Shown piece by piece: positions 21,181 through 30,237 of a DNA stretch of 64,000 nt. Position numbers and translations under genes: made by a program. The stretch lies in NCBI RefSeq assembly GCF_019279795.1, contig NC_056750.1, forward strand, positions 830,167,235 through 830,231,234, in the 5' to 3' direction. Under the pieces are notes generated by a model that worked only from the letters and a program-made list of their open reading frames with translations, ran no database searches and was not told the origin of the DNA. Position 1 is the stretch's first letter. The number at the start of each line of letters is the position of its first letter. Source of the stretch: Protopterus annectens (Eukaryota > Chordata > Ceratodontiformes > Protopteridae).

Positions 21181-22065
21181 CACCAATAAAATGGGGTCAG
21201 TTTGGAACAATCACTGATTCCCTCGCTCTCGCACTTAAACACCCAATTCAGAATGGACCGGCTACCATACGCCTTCTGCCACACTAATTTAAAATACAAA
21301 CAGCCCCCTACCACCAACAGAATAAAAGCAACTTAACACTCAAGCTCAAAAATCAGAATTTCAACATGAAACAAACAAACCAAGATATTCTATTCAGTGC
21401 CCCTTGATTTTGCACATTCAAAGTCAATCCAAACTCGCTGTTACTATCAATACAAACCAGCCCCAATAACCAATGACAGGTTACCATTCTTGCAGCATTA
21501 ATATCACCCCAAGCCCACAAATACTACTGACAGACCACCACCAAAGTCAATGGCCACTATCAAAACATTCTCATTTTTTTTTATCATCTTATAAAGCGGA
21601 CTATAATAGTGATTCTTTCTCTCAGTCTCTTAATGCAGGAAATTTAAAGGAACCTAAAATGGGGGGTGGGGGTGGGGGCTACATAGTGACAGATCTTTAG
21701 TATTGTGTTAATCCTATGGCAGACAACAAATTAATTTAAAGAGTAGGGCTTTTCAGCCCAGTTACGAAGCAATGGAAATAGCCAGCCAACAACGAAGATC
21801 TGTACATGAAAGCAAGCTCATTATCAGCTAAACATTAAACACCGTGCTCTGTATTTAACTGTCTTAAAACTACAAACTATTTGCACATCAGCATCACTAA
21901 TAACGCCGAATATAGCCCCCCTAAGACTGCTAGAATAATTTATTTCCCTATTGCTTTCCCTTTCATAACTTGGGGGGGGGGGGGGGGGGGCAAAACAAAA
22001 ACAAAACAAAACAAAAAAATAGCTACCTCACACTAACGGGACTACACATCGGGGAAAGGAGTGAC
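21181..22065. other. Unassigned sequence with simple repeats
   Basis: This holds no recognisable gene. It includes a G-rich patch (GGGGGGTGGGGGTGGGGG at about 21661-21678) and the poly-G/CAAAA tract listed separately. Confidence 0.4.
21972..22018. repeat. Poly-G run followed by (CAAAA)n
   Basis: Nineteen consecutive G at 21972-21990 are directly followed by CAAAACAAAAACAAAACAAA-type repeats to 22018. Confidence 0.97.
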
Positions 22066-22120
22066 TACATCCCAATCAAGAAATATATAGCGGCAACGCT
22101 CAACCCCCTGAGCTACCCTT
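22066..22120 (-). mobile_element. tRNA-like SINE head (relic)
   Basis: On the minus strand 22120-22091 contains GGGTAGCTCAGGGGGTTGAG then CG, an almost ideal tRNA box A region (TAGCTCAG...GAGCG). A box B is only poorly matched downstream (TTGATTGGGAT, about 22079-22069). It may be a decayed SINE or tRNA pseudogene. Confidence 0.5.
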
Positions 22121-22445
22121 GTCCCCCCAATGGTCTGTTCTAAACCTCATAATACAGCTTTATCATTTTTACTGGTATAGCACTTTTTTGGTTAATGGAG
22201 CTTCAACCACACTGGTACATTTTTTTTTAAATTCAACTTCCACAAAGGGATATCCTATTGAAGCAGCTTAGTTGAGACATTTCTGAATATCTGCCCATCT
22301 CTTCTCTGCAAAACTACTGCGTACGTTATTTTGTGTCAGTTACTGTCACGATACATTTCTCTGATAGCCTAAGTCCAAGTATCTCACTTCTTATTAAGTT
22401 TCCATTTTCTATGCCTGCTCTCACTCGTCTAGTCACCTATATAGC

Positions 22446-22474
22446 ATTAATTAATTAATTAATTAATTAATTAT
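22446..22474. repeat. (TTAA/ATTA)n microsatellite
   Basis: Seven ATTA units in tandem. Confidence 0.95.
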
Positions 22475-22609
22475 CAGATTTCAGCCACTTTCCCAGGCAT
22501 TCTTCTTCACCTAAAGCCGCTATTGTAAAACTGAGTATGTGCTACATTTGGCAAATCACTTCTGACACAGACAGTTAATGTCACTGGAAGAGTTTCAAGC
22601 AGTGATGTG

Positions 22610-22825
22610 TGTCTTTCGGCTTTTCCCGGTTAGGGGTCGCCACAGCGGAACTCCGGTCCGCTAATGATTGGCAGTAGAGTTTTACGTGCTGGCTTGCCGG
22701 GCCTAACGCACGACCTTCAACGAAGGAACGCCCATTCACGCATGTCGCTACACAAAAGACGCTCTAACTGAGAATCGAACGAGCAACGTCTAACTGTAAG
22801 GCGACGACGCTACCGCAGTGATACT
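22610..22825 (-). mobile_element. SINE-like element with CpG-rich body
   Basis: Compared with its surroundings this stretch is unusually CpG-rich. On the minus strand a tRNA-like head is visible near 22820-22770: GCGGTAGCGTCGTCGCCTTA, followed by GTTCGATTC (box B, 22780-22772). The body runs to lower coordinates and ends in a segment whose plus-strand form is TTTCGGCTTTTCCCGGTTAG then GGGTCGCCACAGCGG. I believe this dispersed motif is common in fish-grade vertebrate genomes, but I could not check. High CpG content suggests a relatively young insertion. Confidence 0.65.
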
Positions 22826-23065
22826 AAGCATAATTTAACTGCAGGTGCTCTTTACCCCCACCTTATTGAGATCATTCTCTCTGATATGTGTGCTTCCTTG
22901 GAATATTTTGTACTATTTCACCAAGTTTGTTGCATTTGACTTTAGTAACTGTTTACCATGTTTTTTTGGACAGTAGGAAATATGTGAATAGAAAATAAAT
23001 TTTCAAACACAGATTATCGAATGCTGCACAAAGCCACTATATCTTAAAACTGTGGATGTTTTACT

Positions 23066-23083
23066 AAAAAAAAAAAAAAAAAA
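23066..23083. repeat. Poly-A run
   Basis: Eighteen consecutive A. It lies 80 bp upstream of the exon candidate at 23163 and has no evident relation to it. Confidence 0.95.
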
Positions 23084-23162
23084 GACTAGAAATGTAACCA
23101 TGTAAAAAATCCTATCAGTGCTCATCCTGAATTACACATTCAGAAAACAAACTCCTTTTCAG

Positions 23163-23271
23163 GACAGGCACCATTTTGTGGTAGTACATTCTCTGAAAGA
23201 TGAGGATGTTCCTGCTGGCTTTACCATTTGCACTGCTGTTATTTCTGCTTTGTTTGCCACGTTGAATCCTG
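23163..23271 (+). CDS. Candidate internal exon of an unidentified gene
   Basis: A 109-bp stretch is bounded by a consensus acceptor (ACTCCTTTTCAG at 23151-23162, with a pyrimidine tract) and a consensus donor (G|GTAAGAGT from 23272). Of the three frames only frame 0 is open. It encodes DRHHFVVVHSLKDEDV and then PAGFTICTAVISALFATLNP, with a trailing base giving phase 1. The other two frames stop within 13 codons. The mix of a charged turn and a hydrophobic, beta- or helix-forming segment looks like a globular protein. I do not recognise the family. A phase-compatible follow-on exon is proposed at 24850. Confidence 0.5.
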
Positions 23272-24849
23272 GTAAGAGTTTATGGGTATTTTCACATTGT
23301 TCACATCGCTGTTCCAAAGTTAATGAGTTTGGCTGAATCATTCTCATTTTTGCATAGTGCAGTGGATGGCAAATACAAAAGAGCCATCACTTATGGTGTC
23401 TTGATCTTTTAATGGAAAATGTATTAGAGTAATGTTGCTATGGTAATATTGTACTGTTAATATAACATAGATCAATGTATGCACATTGCAGCCTAAATAT
23501 TTTGATATCAGATATTACACACTGTTTAGCAGTTAGACAGATATGTTGGCATAAATGGATGGGACCCTGCCTATGACTCAGATGACCAGAGTTCATTTTG
23601 CATCTCTTGTTTGAGCCAGTGCTGGTGGGAGAGGAGTACAAGGAGTGAAGTTTCTTGCCCATGTCTGCTGTAATTTTGTGGTCTTTTGTTGATGTGTTTT
23701 GCAAGGGTATTAATAAAGACGTCCATTATTGTTACTGAGTTGTTTTTTTACTAGGATTACTACAATAACCTGATGGTTTACAATTGAATGATTTATAAGG
23801 GTTTCAGTAAAGACATCCTTTATTACGCTGTATTTACATTCTTCCTTGAAGTACTGTATTAACTTTGTGGTCTTATGTTCAATGTTTATAAGGGTATTAA
23901 TGAAAACATTTCTTAAAGAGTTAGGTTTGTATTTTTTTTTGTAGACTCGTGGTTTTATGTTTGAAGTATTTTATATGTGTCTCAAGGAATACATCTCTTA
24001 ACATGCACAATTTCTACTTTTCTTGATTGCTCAATTACTTTTGTGTACATAAGATGATAGCTTTTTGCAGGTGTCACTGTGTATATCTAGAACACATAGT
24101 ATACCAATTTTCCTGGTGGATACAGAAAAAATATACACTGTGTACTCTTCAGGAGGTGGGGTTGTCCATAGATATATCACTTTTAGAAGCAATTAACAGT
24201 CCTGAGCTCTGTCCTTCACACATTGTCTGTGTAGAATGCTTACTGGGCATGTGCACCAAAGGGGAGTTATGTGTCAAAGCAGAAAAAATAGCCCCTTTGG
24301 CTACCTCTTGGCCATTGCCTTAGCTTTGGAGTATAACCATAGCACACCTAAAGCTTTCTCTTGGTAGAAGCAATATACTGTTCATTTTGATGCAAATCTA
24401 TTCATTACAGAAATCAAAAACTGTGAGCCACTGTAAGCACTTCCATTGATTAATTCATTGCTGTAAGGTAATGCCATTTCAACCTGTACATTTATCTTTA
24501 CACTGGATAGGCCTTGCACCTGCCATAGTCATGTGAGTAGCCATGACATATGTCCTATACATCATGGCATATAAATTAAATTTTAATGAACCAATGTTTT
24601 TCTTCACACAAGGGTACAATATGGGTCAATTTTAAATGCATGAATAGAAATAAAAGAGTAGAAGTGAGTTAGCAAAGACCATAATTGTATCTACTTTGCA
24701 GCGTGCTTGTTATAATTAAAAGCTTCTAATGTAATACTTTAAGCAAGTGTTAACTGTTTCCCTGCTTGGGATATGTAATTCAGATAGTTCTGTTCAGGTA
24801 CATATCAACACAAACTTTTGTCAGAATTTTGTGTCTTGTTCACCTCTAG

Positions 24850-24950
24850 AAGTTGCCATACAGTTCCAAGAGTCCTCATCACACCCCCAAGATTTAATCT
24901 GTAACCTGAAAGCACTACAGATTTCTTGCAGTAAACCATTCAAAAGACCT
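24850..24950 (+). CDS. Possible second exon, weaker
   Basis: It follows an acceptor at 24848-24849 (TTCACCTCTAG). Starting with two bases that complete the split codon left by 23163-23271 (G+AA, Glu), the frame is open: VAIQFQESSSHPQDLIC, then NLKALQISCSKPFKRP. The donor proposed at 24951 (GTATAT) is weak. If it is not used, the frame runs to a stop at 24974. The phase match is suggestive, but it is a one-in-three chance event. Confidence 0.3.
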
Positions 24951-26325
24951 GTATATCATTTCACATTTCTTTGAATTCATGATTCTGTGAATTATTTATT
25001 CTATACTAGACGGGTCGAGGACAGCAAGGTATGAGTGGATTAATCACCTTTCATAGATTTGAAAAATGTAGAGTGGATTATTATCAGCACTTTTCGTAGG
25101 TCTTTGAAGTATCAAGGGTTCTCTTCTAAAGAACCCACATGTTTTCTTTTACTGCTTTATATTAACTGCAACGTTTTAGTCAGCACTGGCAGAAGGACTC
25201 CAAAACTAAGCAGCCAGAAGGAATTGTTGATTAAGAACAAGTGCCCAGCCTCCATGAAAAGCACCGCACTTATCAGGCATGTCATTATATATTTCTTTGG
25301 GGAATAGAACTCGTCATTCACTAAGTAGAGGTTAGCAGTTATATCTGATTGTGAGTTTTCCCAGTGTTTTCTTAATAATTAAGATTAATCAACAAAACTA
25401 CAGCCAGCTGGGTCCTGCAGTTAGAGTATTTTTAGAAACTGCTTGCAGCGCTGATGGATTGTGACCAGCACTTACAAAAATCAGTTATCAGAATAAAAAT
25501 GAAAACAATGAACTATAGATAACAACTGGCCAGCAAAATTGTAACTTCCTACCAGACAGCAGGTTGTTACAATTGGCAACACGTTGGTTATAATAAATTT
25601 TCTGTAACAAAATAGAAATATATGCTAACATATTCCAATATTCTAGTGTTAGCAGGAAGTGTTATAAAAAGTGAAAAAATGTAGTGTAACAATTAGAGGG
25701 TGTAGGAAACAAGATATGAGGAACTAAAGGCTTTTAGGTAAAAAATAATCACAGAAAAAAACAGGAACTGACCAACTACTCCATTTTCTTTGTATAAGGG
25801 CATCTCTAGATCTTTTATCTCTCCCTCTTTCTCTCGATAATTCGAACATCTAAGTACGGTCTGTTTAACGGCACTAGAGTACAGCATCATTCCTGCTTGC
25901 TGAGTTTGCTTGTGTAACCTGAATTCACTATTTTGAGAGAAATAATGCATTTTAATCACTGATATCAGTTTCTTACATTACTGTACAAGCAAGGAATATT
26001 TATTCTTTTAGGCGAAAATAACAAACACTGAGTGCATATGTATGTGCATACTTCTGTTTCTCTAGGTTACCTTTGCTTTTACTTACAGTTTATCTTCTTT
26101 TGACTCATTTACTTGCAGTTAAACACTGTTTTGAGTAGTCAGTATCAGACATTAAAATATACAGACTGTATCTGAAAATATACTTTTCCAAATCTCTATG
26201 ACCTCAGAGTATTGTAACAGAATGTTAAAAAAAAGTCACAAATTGCACACACTTATGAACACAACAATTTATCTCTTTAATCCAAAATGATAAATAAATA
26301 AGCTGTATAGTAATGTTAATTCAAT

Positions 26326-26373
26326 TTAATTATTAATTAATTAATTAATTAATTAATTAATTAATTAATTAAT
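26326..26373. repeat. (TTAA)n microsatellite
   Basis: About 46 bp of ATTA/TTAA tetranucleotides. Confidence 0.95.
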
Positions 26374-26739
26374 GTACATTGAACAAAGTGTCTGTTTAAT
26401 AGCTGCCAGGAATTATGGATGAAAATAATACAAAACCTGAAAAAAGGTGAAAAAAAACATTTCTAGTTGAAGACTGATGTGATCCATAGGCAATAAACTA
26501 AGGCCACATCTGTGGCATAGATGGATAGGTTCAGAAGTTCATGAGTACTTACTAAGCCTGTGGTCCAGGGGGCTAATGAGGAGCCTAGCCCACATTCCTA
26601 ATTGCTTCAGAACAGTTTCAGGGTTGCGAGCTGCTCAGAGTCACAGAATAGGCAAACAGAGGCTGAGTAAAGAAATGCTGGCCTACACGAAGAACTTCAT
26701 TAATGACTCATAGTTTACCCTATGCACTAACTGCCAGAC

Positions 26740-27830
26740 TTGTCCTTGGATGAGATATCCTTACTTGTGAGATGGGCCATGTAGAAGGCTATCCATACAA
26801 TGGAAGCAACATGGTGGTCAAAAGTCAGATTGCTATCAACCTGGGTGACAAAATCCCTCATGACTGATTGCATGCTTAGGACATTGTTGTTAATGTGATA
26901 ATTTGTGGGAACAACACTCTCCCCAAAGGGGATGTTGATGCATTTTTTGGTATTTAGCTTGAGGCCATGTTTCTAGCACCAGTCAGTTGTCTGAGTGAGA
27001 CCCTCTTGGAGGATGTCCACATCACTAGGGGAATTCATAACAGCGCCCAGCTTGCAGTCATCTGCAAGTTGGTCAGCCATAGCCCACTGGTTTTGGCCTG
27101 CACCTCAGTAAAGTATATCCCAAATAACAGGGGCCCCAAGACTGAACCCTTGGGTACGCTGCTTGTTACAGGTCTACTGCTTGAGGTGGCTTCCCCTATT
27201 TTGACTACATGGGTTCTATCAGTGAGCCAGTTTGCTACCCATCTGGTAACATATGGATTGATGTCTAGCTGAGAGAGTTTATCCATGTTTGAGTGGGGAA
27301 TAGTGTCAAAGGCTTTGGCCAGGCCAAGGTAGGTGGTGTGCACCATCTTCCCCTCATCTATGGCTTTGCTGACTGTCTCAAAGAAGTTGACCAAATGTAG
27401 CAGACATGACCTCCCCTTGACAGAGTCAAACTATGTGAGATCAAGTGTTTGGAGGTTGCCAATGTCCTTGTTAATGAGGTCCATGCTAATCCATTCCATG
27501 GCCTTGCAGATCAGGCTAGTTAGGCTGATGGGTCTATAATTTCCTGGATCAGTGGATGCTCCACCTTTCTGTAAAGGGATGACAGTGGCTGTCCTCCACT
27601 CAGCTGGGATAAAGCCAGTACTCAGGCTTTGGTTGAATAGGGTTCCTAATGGTGCTGCAAGTTCCTGCCTGAGTTCACATAGGATCCAGCTTGGGATGTT
27701 ATCGGGTCCCATGGAGGCTGTATTTTTTGCCTTTGAGAGAGCAGTGATGACCTGTTCCCTAGATATAGGGGATGGGGGCAAGTACTGGGGATGTCCTGAT
27801 TTACTGATGGGGGGGGGAGTTTTCACTGAA
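26740..27830 (-). pseudogene. LINE copy 3 reverse transcriptase, truncated and frameshifted
   Basis: The minus-strand frame 27826-27431 encodes EQVITALSKAKNTASMGPDN, PAEWRTATVIPLQKGG and NYRPISLTSLICKAMEWI. After a frame interruption, 27394-27035 gives TTYLGLAKAFDTIPHS, where the catalytic Asp of motif A (YLDL in the other copies) is Gly, then SVPKGSVLGPLLFGIYF (motif B). The catalytic box follows in another frame. Loss of the motif A Asp alone would inactivate it. Confidence 0.85.
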
Positions 27831-28339
27831 TCTGTCAGAGAGCAGGTATGCTAGATCTACAGCATTTGTATATCTTGTGTCCTGGACCGCCAGTTCTGAA
27901 CAGATTTGGGTGCTTCCTTTGAGGTTGCAGCCATATGTGAAGGATGCCTTATGATTGTCTCTAGCAGATTTGGCCAATTTGGATTCGAAGTTTGCTTTGG
28001 AGGATTTCAATAGTTTTCTTATTTGCTTGCTCAGGCTAAGGAGACATTGCGTCCAGTTGGGCATCTGCTCCTTCTTGGTCTTGGACAACAATTTCTTTAC
28101 TTTTTTATAGAGTTTATTTATTGCAGATGTCCATCAGACAGGTTTATTCTTCTTTACAGAGGATGATTTAGTCCGGTGGGGTATTCCTGATTCCATACAT
28201 CTATATAAATGCTCATGTAGTGCTTTGATGTAGTTTTGGATATTGGTGCCAGTTGCTATAGAGGGAAAGGGGGCTGTGAAGTTGTTTATACTATCCCTCA
28301 GGTGGCTGTAATCAGCTTTGGAGAAGTTTTTATGTCTGA

Positions 28340-28995
28340 TCCTAGCTAGAGAATATGGGGGAGATGATGACTTTGAAAGTGACCGCTTTGTGGTCAGCTC
28401 TTACCAGAGAGGATGATACAATAGGGATGCTGCAGAGGTTACTCATTTTGGTTAATAGCAAGTCCAAGATATTATCACCTCTCATGGGGGTATTGACTAG
28501 CTATTCCAAGGAATTTGCATTGGCATGAGTAGTTCTTCCAATCTATGTCTGAGAAGTTAAAGTCACCCAGGATCAGGGTGGGTTGAATCTTACTAGATTC
28601 AAACAGGACCAAATAGGCAGATTGGACATCTTGAGTCAGATTTGGGGGCTCTTGGCTAGCTATAATTTGAATAGGGGTCTTGTCAATGGTTAATTGCACC
28701 TGGAGTGTCTCCTGTGCATCATACTGTTTCACCAGCCTGGAGGTATGTATGTCTTTAATATATATTGAAACCCCACCTCGTTTGGCTTTACTGCCTTCAG
28801 TTTGGGGTCTTAATGTATGATAGGATGAGTAACCAGGTAAGGCTGGGGTGATCTCCACAGCTTTGAACCAGGTTTCTGTGACTGCACAGATGTCAGCATT
28901 TTCCAGGGTTAGGAATGCTTGCAATGAGTGCAGTTTTATGTTTAGACTCCTAGCATTTAACAGCATGACCTTTAATATGTGCTTTGTTGAAATTA
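28340..28995 (-). pseudogene. LINE copy 3 APE endonuclease
   Basis: The frame 29176-28475 contains the start of an APE-type endonuclease, KVMLLNARSLNIKLHSL (Asn of motif I). It goes on to DICAVTETWFKAVE (catalytic Glu), KRGGVSIYIKDIHTS, IQIIASQEPPNLTQ and LILGDFNFSDIDW (Asp and Asn of the catalytic centre kept). It breaks after about 28500, before the final SDH block. In life it nicks target DNA to prime reverse transcription. Confidence 0.85.
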
Positions 28996-29039
28996 TTATA
29001 TTGGTAGTTTTAACCTCATCACTTTTCCTAAAAAAGGCA

Positions 29040-29911
29040 CTATAGAGGAGGCAGGAGCCTTTGCCAGAAGCCTGAAGCCCAGGTGAAACAGATGCAGGCC
29101 ATCTCTGGCAAAGCATCGTGGTCTGTCGATCATATCTTCCTAGGCTGTCAGGTACTGGATCCACCTGGAATGACACCAGAAACTAAGCCAATTGTTAAAG
29201 TCAATCACTTTCTGTTTGAATTGAGGTATCATTCTGGGTGATGACAGAATACTGATTAAGGCTAGGGGCATACCTGCCTGGGACACATAATCAGCAAGCT
29301 CAATCATGTCTCTCTTTCAATAGTCTTCTTATACTCCAAAGAGATATGTCTCAAGTCATTCACGCCAGCATGGACTATGACAGAGTCATAACAGTATCTA
29401 TTGTTGAAAGACTTGAGTGCATATGTGATATGGTGGATTCTGGCATCTGACAGGCAACTAACCGTGACATTCTCCTTATCCAGCCTGGTGAGAGGTATAT
29501 CTGTATGCCTCACAATGGAGTCTCCTATGACTTATATGTTGGGTTTAAGGTAAAGCCTTAGTGGCTGTGAGACACAGGTGTGTGGACTATACATGGTATG
29601 TGGTGTGGTGGGCTGTGGCGATCGTGTGCATTTTTGCCTAGGAGATCTCCTTTGTTTGGGTATGTTTATGTGGAGGACCTCTGCATATGTAAGTGTGTGT
29701 TGCGTAGGTGTGGTTGGTGTTTGAGGTGTAGTGATTGTGTTGACAACCTTTTCATTGCTGGATATACTGACTTAAGGGTGAGAGAGCTTGGACTCTGGGT
29801 TCCTAATGTAATTGCATCTCTCACAAATTTTGTTCCAAGGTGGTAGTAATAGATGGTTGTCTGTGTACATAAGGCAGTGTCTACACTGTCTCAGGATGCC
29901 TATATCAATCA
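29040..29911 (-). pseudogene. LINE copy 3 ORF1: zinc-finger-like motif and SGNH esterase
   Basis: Read on the minus strand, 29911-29773 encodes SLIDIGILRQCRHCLMYTDN ... NKICERCNYIRNP, a CX2CX16CX2C motif (Cys pairs at 29885-29874 and 29825-29814). The frame stops at 29774-29772. Further on are the three SGNH hydrolase blocks: VIGDSIVRHTDIPL (Ser at about 29520), YDSVIVHAGVNDLRH (GVND, 29366-29355) and CFARDGLHLFHLGF (DGLH at 29103-29089). The catalytic Ser, Asn and Asp-His are all present, unlike in copy 2. Frame changes separate the parts and precede the endonuclease. This ORF1 type is known from CR1-group LINEs, where it may help membrane or RNP association. Confidence 0.75.
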
Positions 29912-29960
29912 GACTGGCGGGAGAAATTGCAGGAAATTATCCATCCATATTTGTCAGAAT

Positions 29961-30237
29961 CTGAGGGAGAAAGGCCAGGGAGAGCTAAGGAGTAGGCCTA
30001 AAGGCCAAGTTCTGAAAACAAAACTAAGAGCTTAGAATAATACTTAAAAATAACACTAAACAATTTAAACAGGCTATAAACAAGTAGTAATAAATGCAAC
30101 AGAAAATATGTAGTTTAACTCTTTAGAGAACAGGCAGCAAGTAGCAGTAAAAGCAAAGCAAGATGAAGTAACAGAGTGATAGGAAGAAACACAAATTAGA
30201 AAAATATAAGCAGCTGAATAAAGTCTGTCTTTTTTTT
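29961..30237. other. Transition between LINE and satellite
   Basis: A-rich sequence with no gene ends in a run of eight to nine T (30229-30237), directly before the first satellite unit. It may be the remaining 5' part of the LINE or the original flank of the array. Confidence 0.5.

Larger units (their letters stand above)
23272..26515. other. AT-rich, intron-like sequence
   Basis: Apart from the possible exon at 24850 no gene is visible. Short frames at 24027-24323 plus, 25059-25307 plus and 25693-25959 minus have no recognised domain. Base composition and the bordering exon fit an intron. Confidence 0.4.
26520..29960 (-). mobile_element. CR1-type LINE, copy 3 (includes ORF1)
   Basis: On the minus strand the 3' end near 26523-26550 has degenerate octamers (ATGAACTTCTGAACCTATCC). 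It is followed by reverse transcriptase (about 27830-26740), linker, endonuclease (about 28990-28340) and ORF1 with esterase and zinc-finger-like motif (about 29911-29040). The C-terminal part of the reverse transcriptase after the AHLTSKDIS block is missing and joined to 3' untranslated sequence, so there is an internal deletion near 26740. Similarity to copy 2 at the 5' side runs to about 29950. Its 5' edge lies only about 280 bp from the satellite array. Confidence 0.85.

Noticed and set aside
22066..22120. Functional tRNA gene
   Set aside because: Box A is good, but box B is poor and no acceptor stem pairing was found.
24130..24323. Exon with stop after LATSWPLP
   Set aside because: It has a plausible acceptor, but its open frame is out of phase with the exon at 23163 and there is no independent support.
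25192..25280. Third exon after TTTTAG at 25191
   Set aside because: The open frame needs phase 1 while the preceding candidate ends in phase 0, and no good donor follows.
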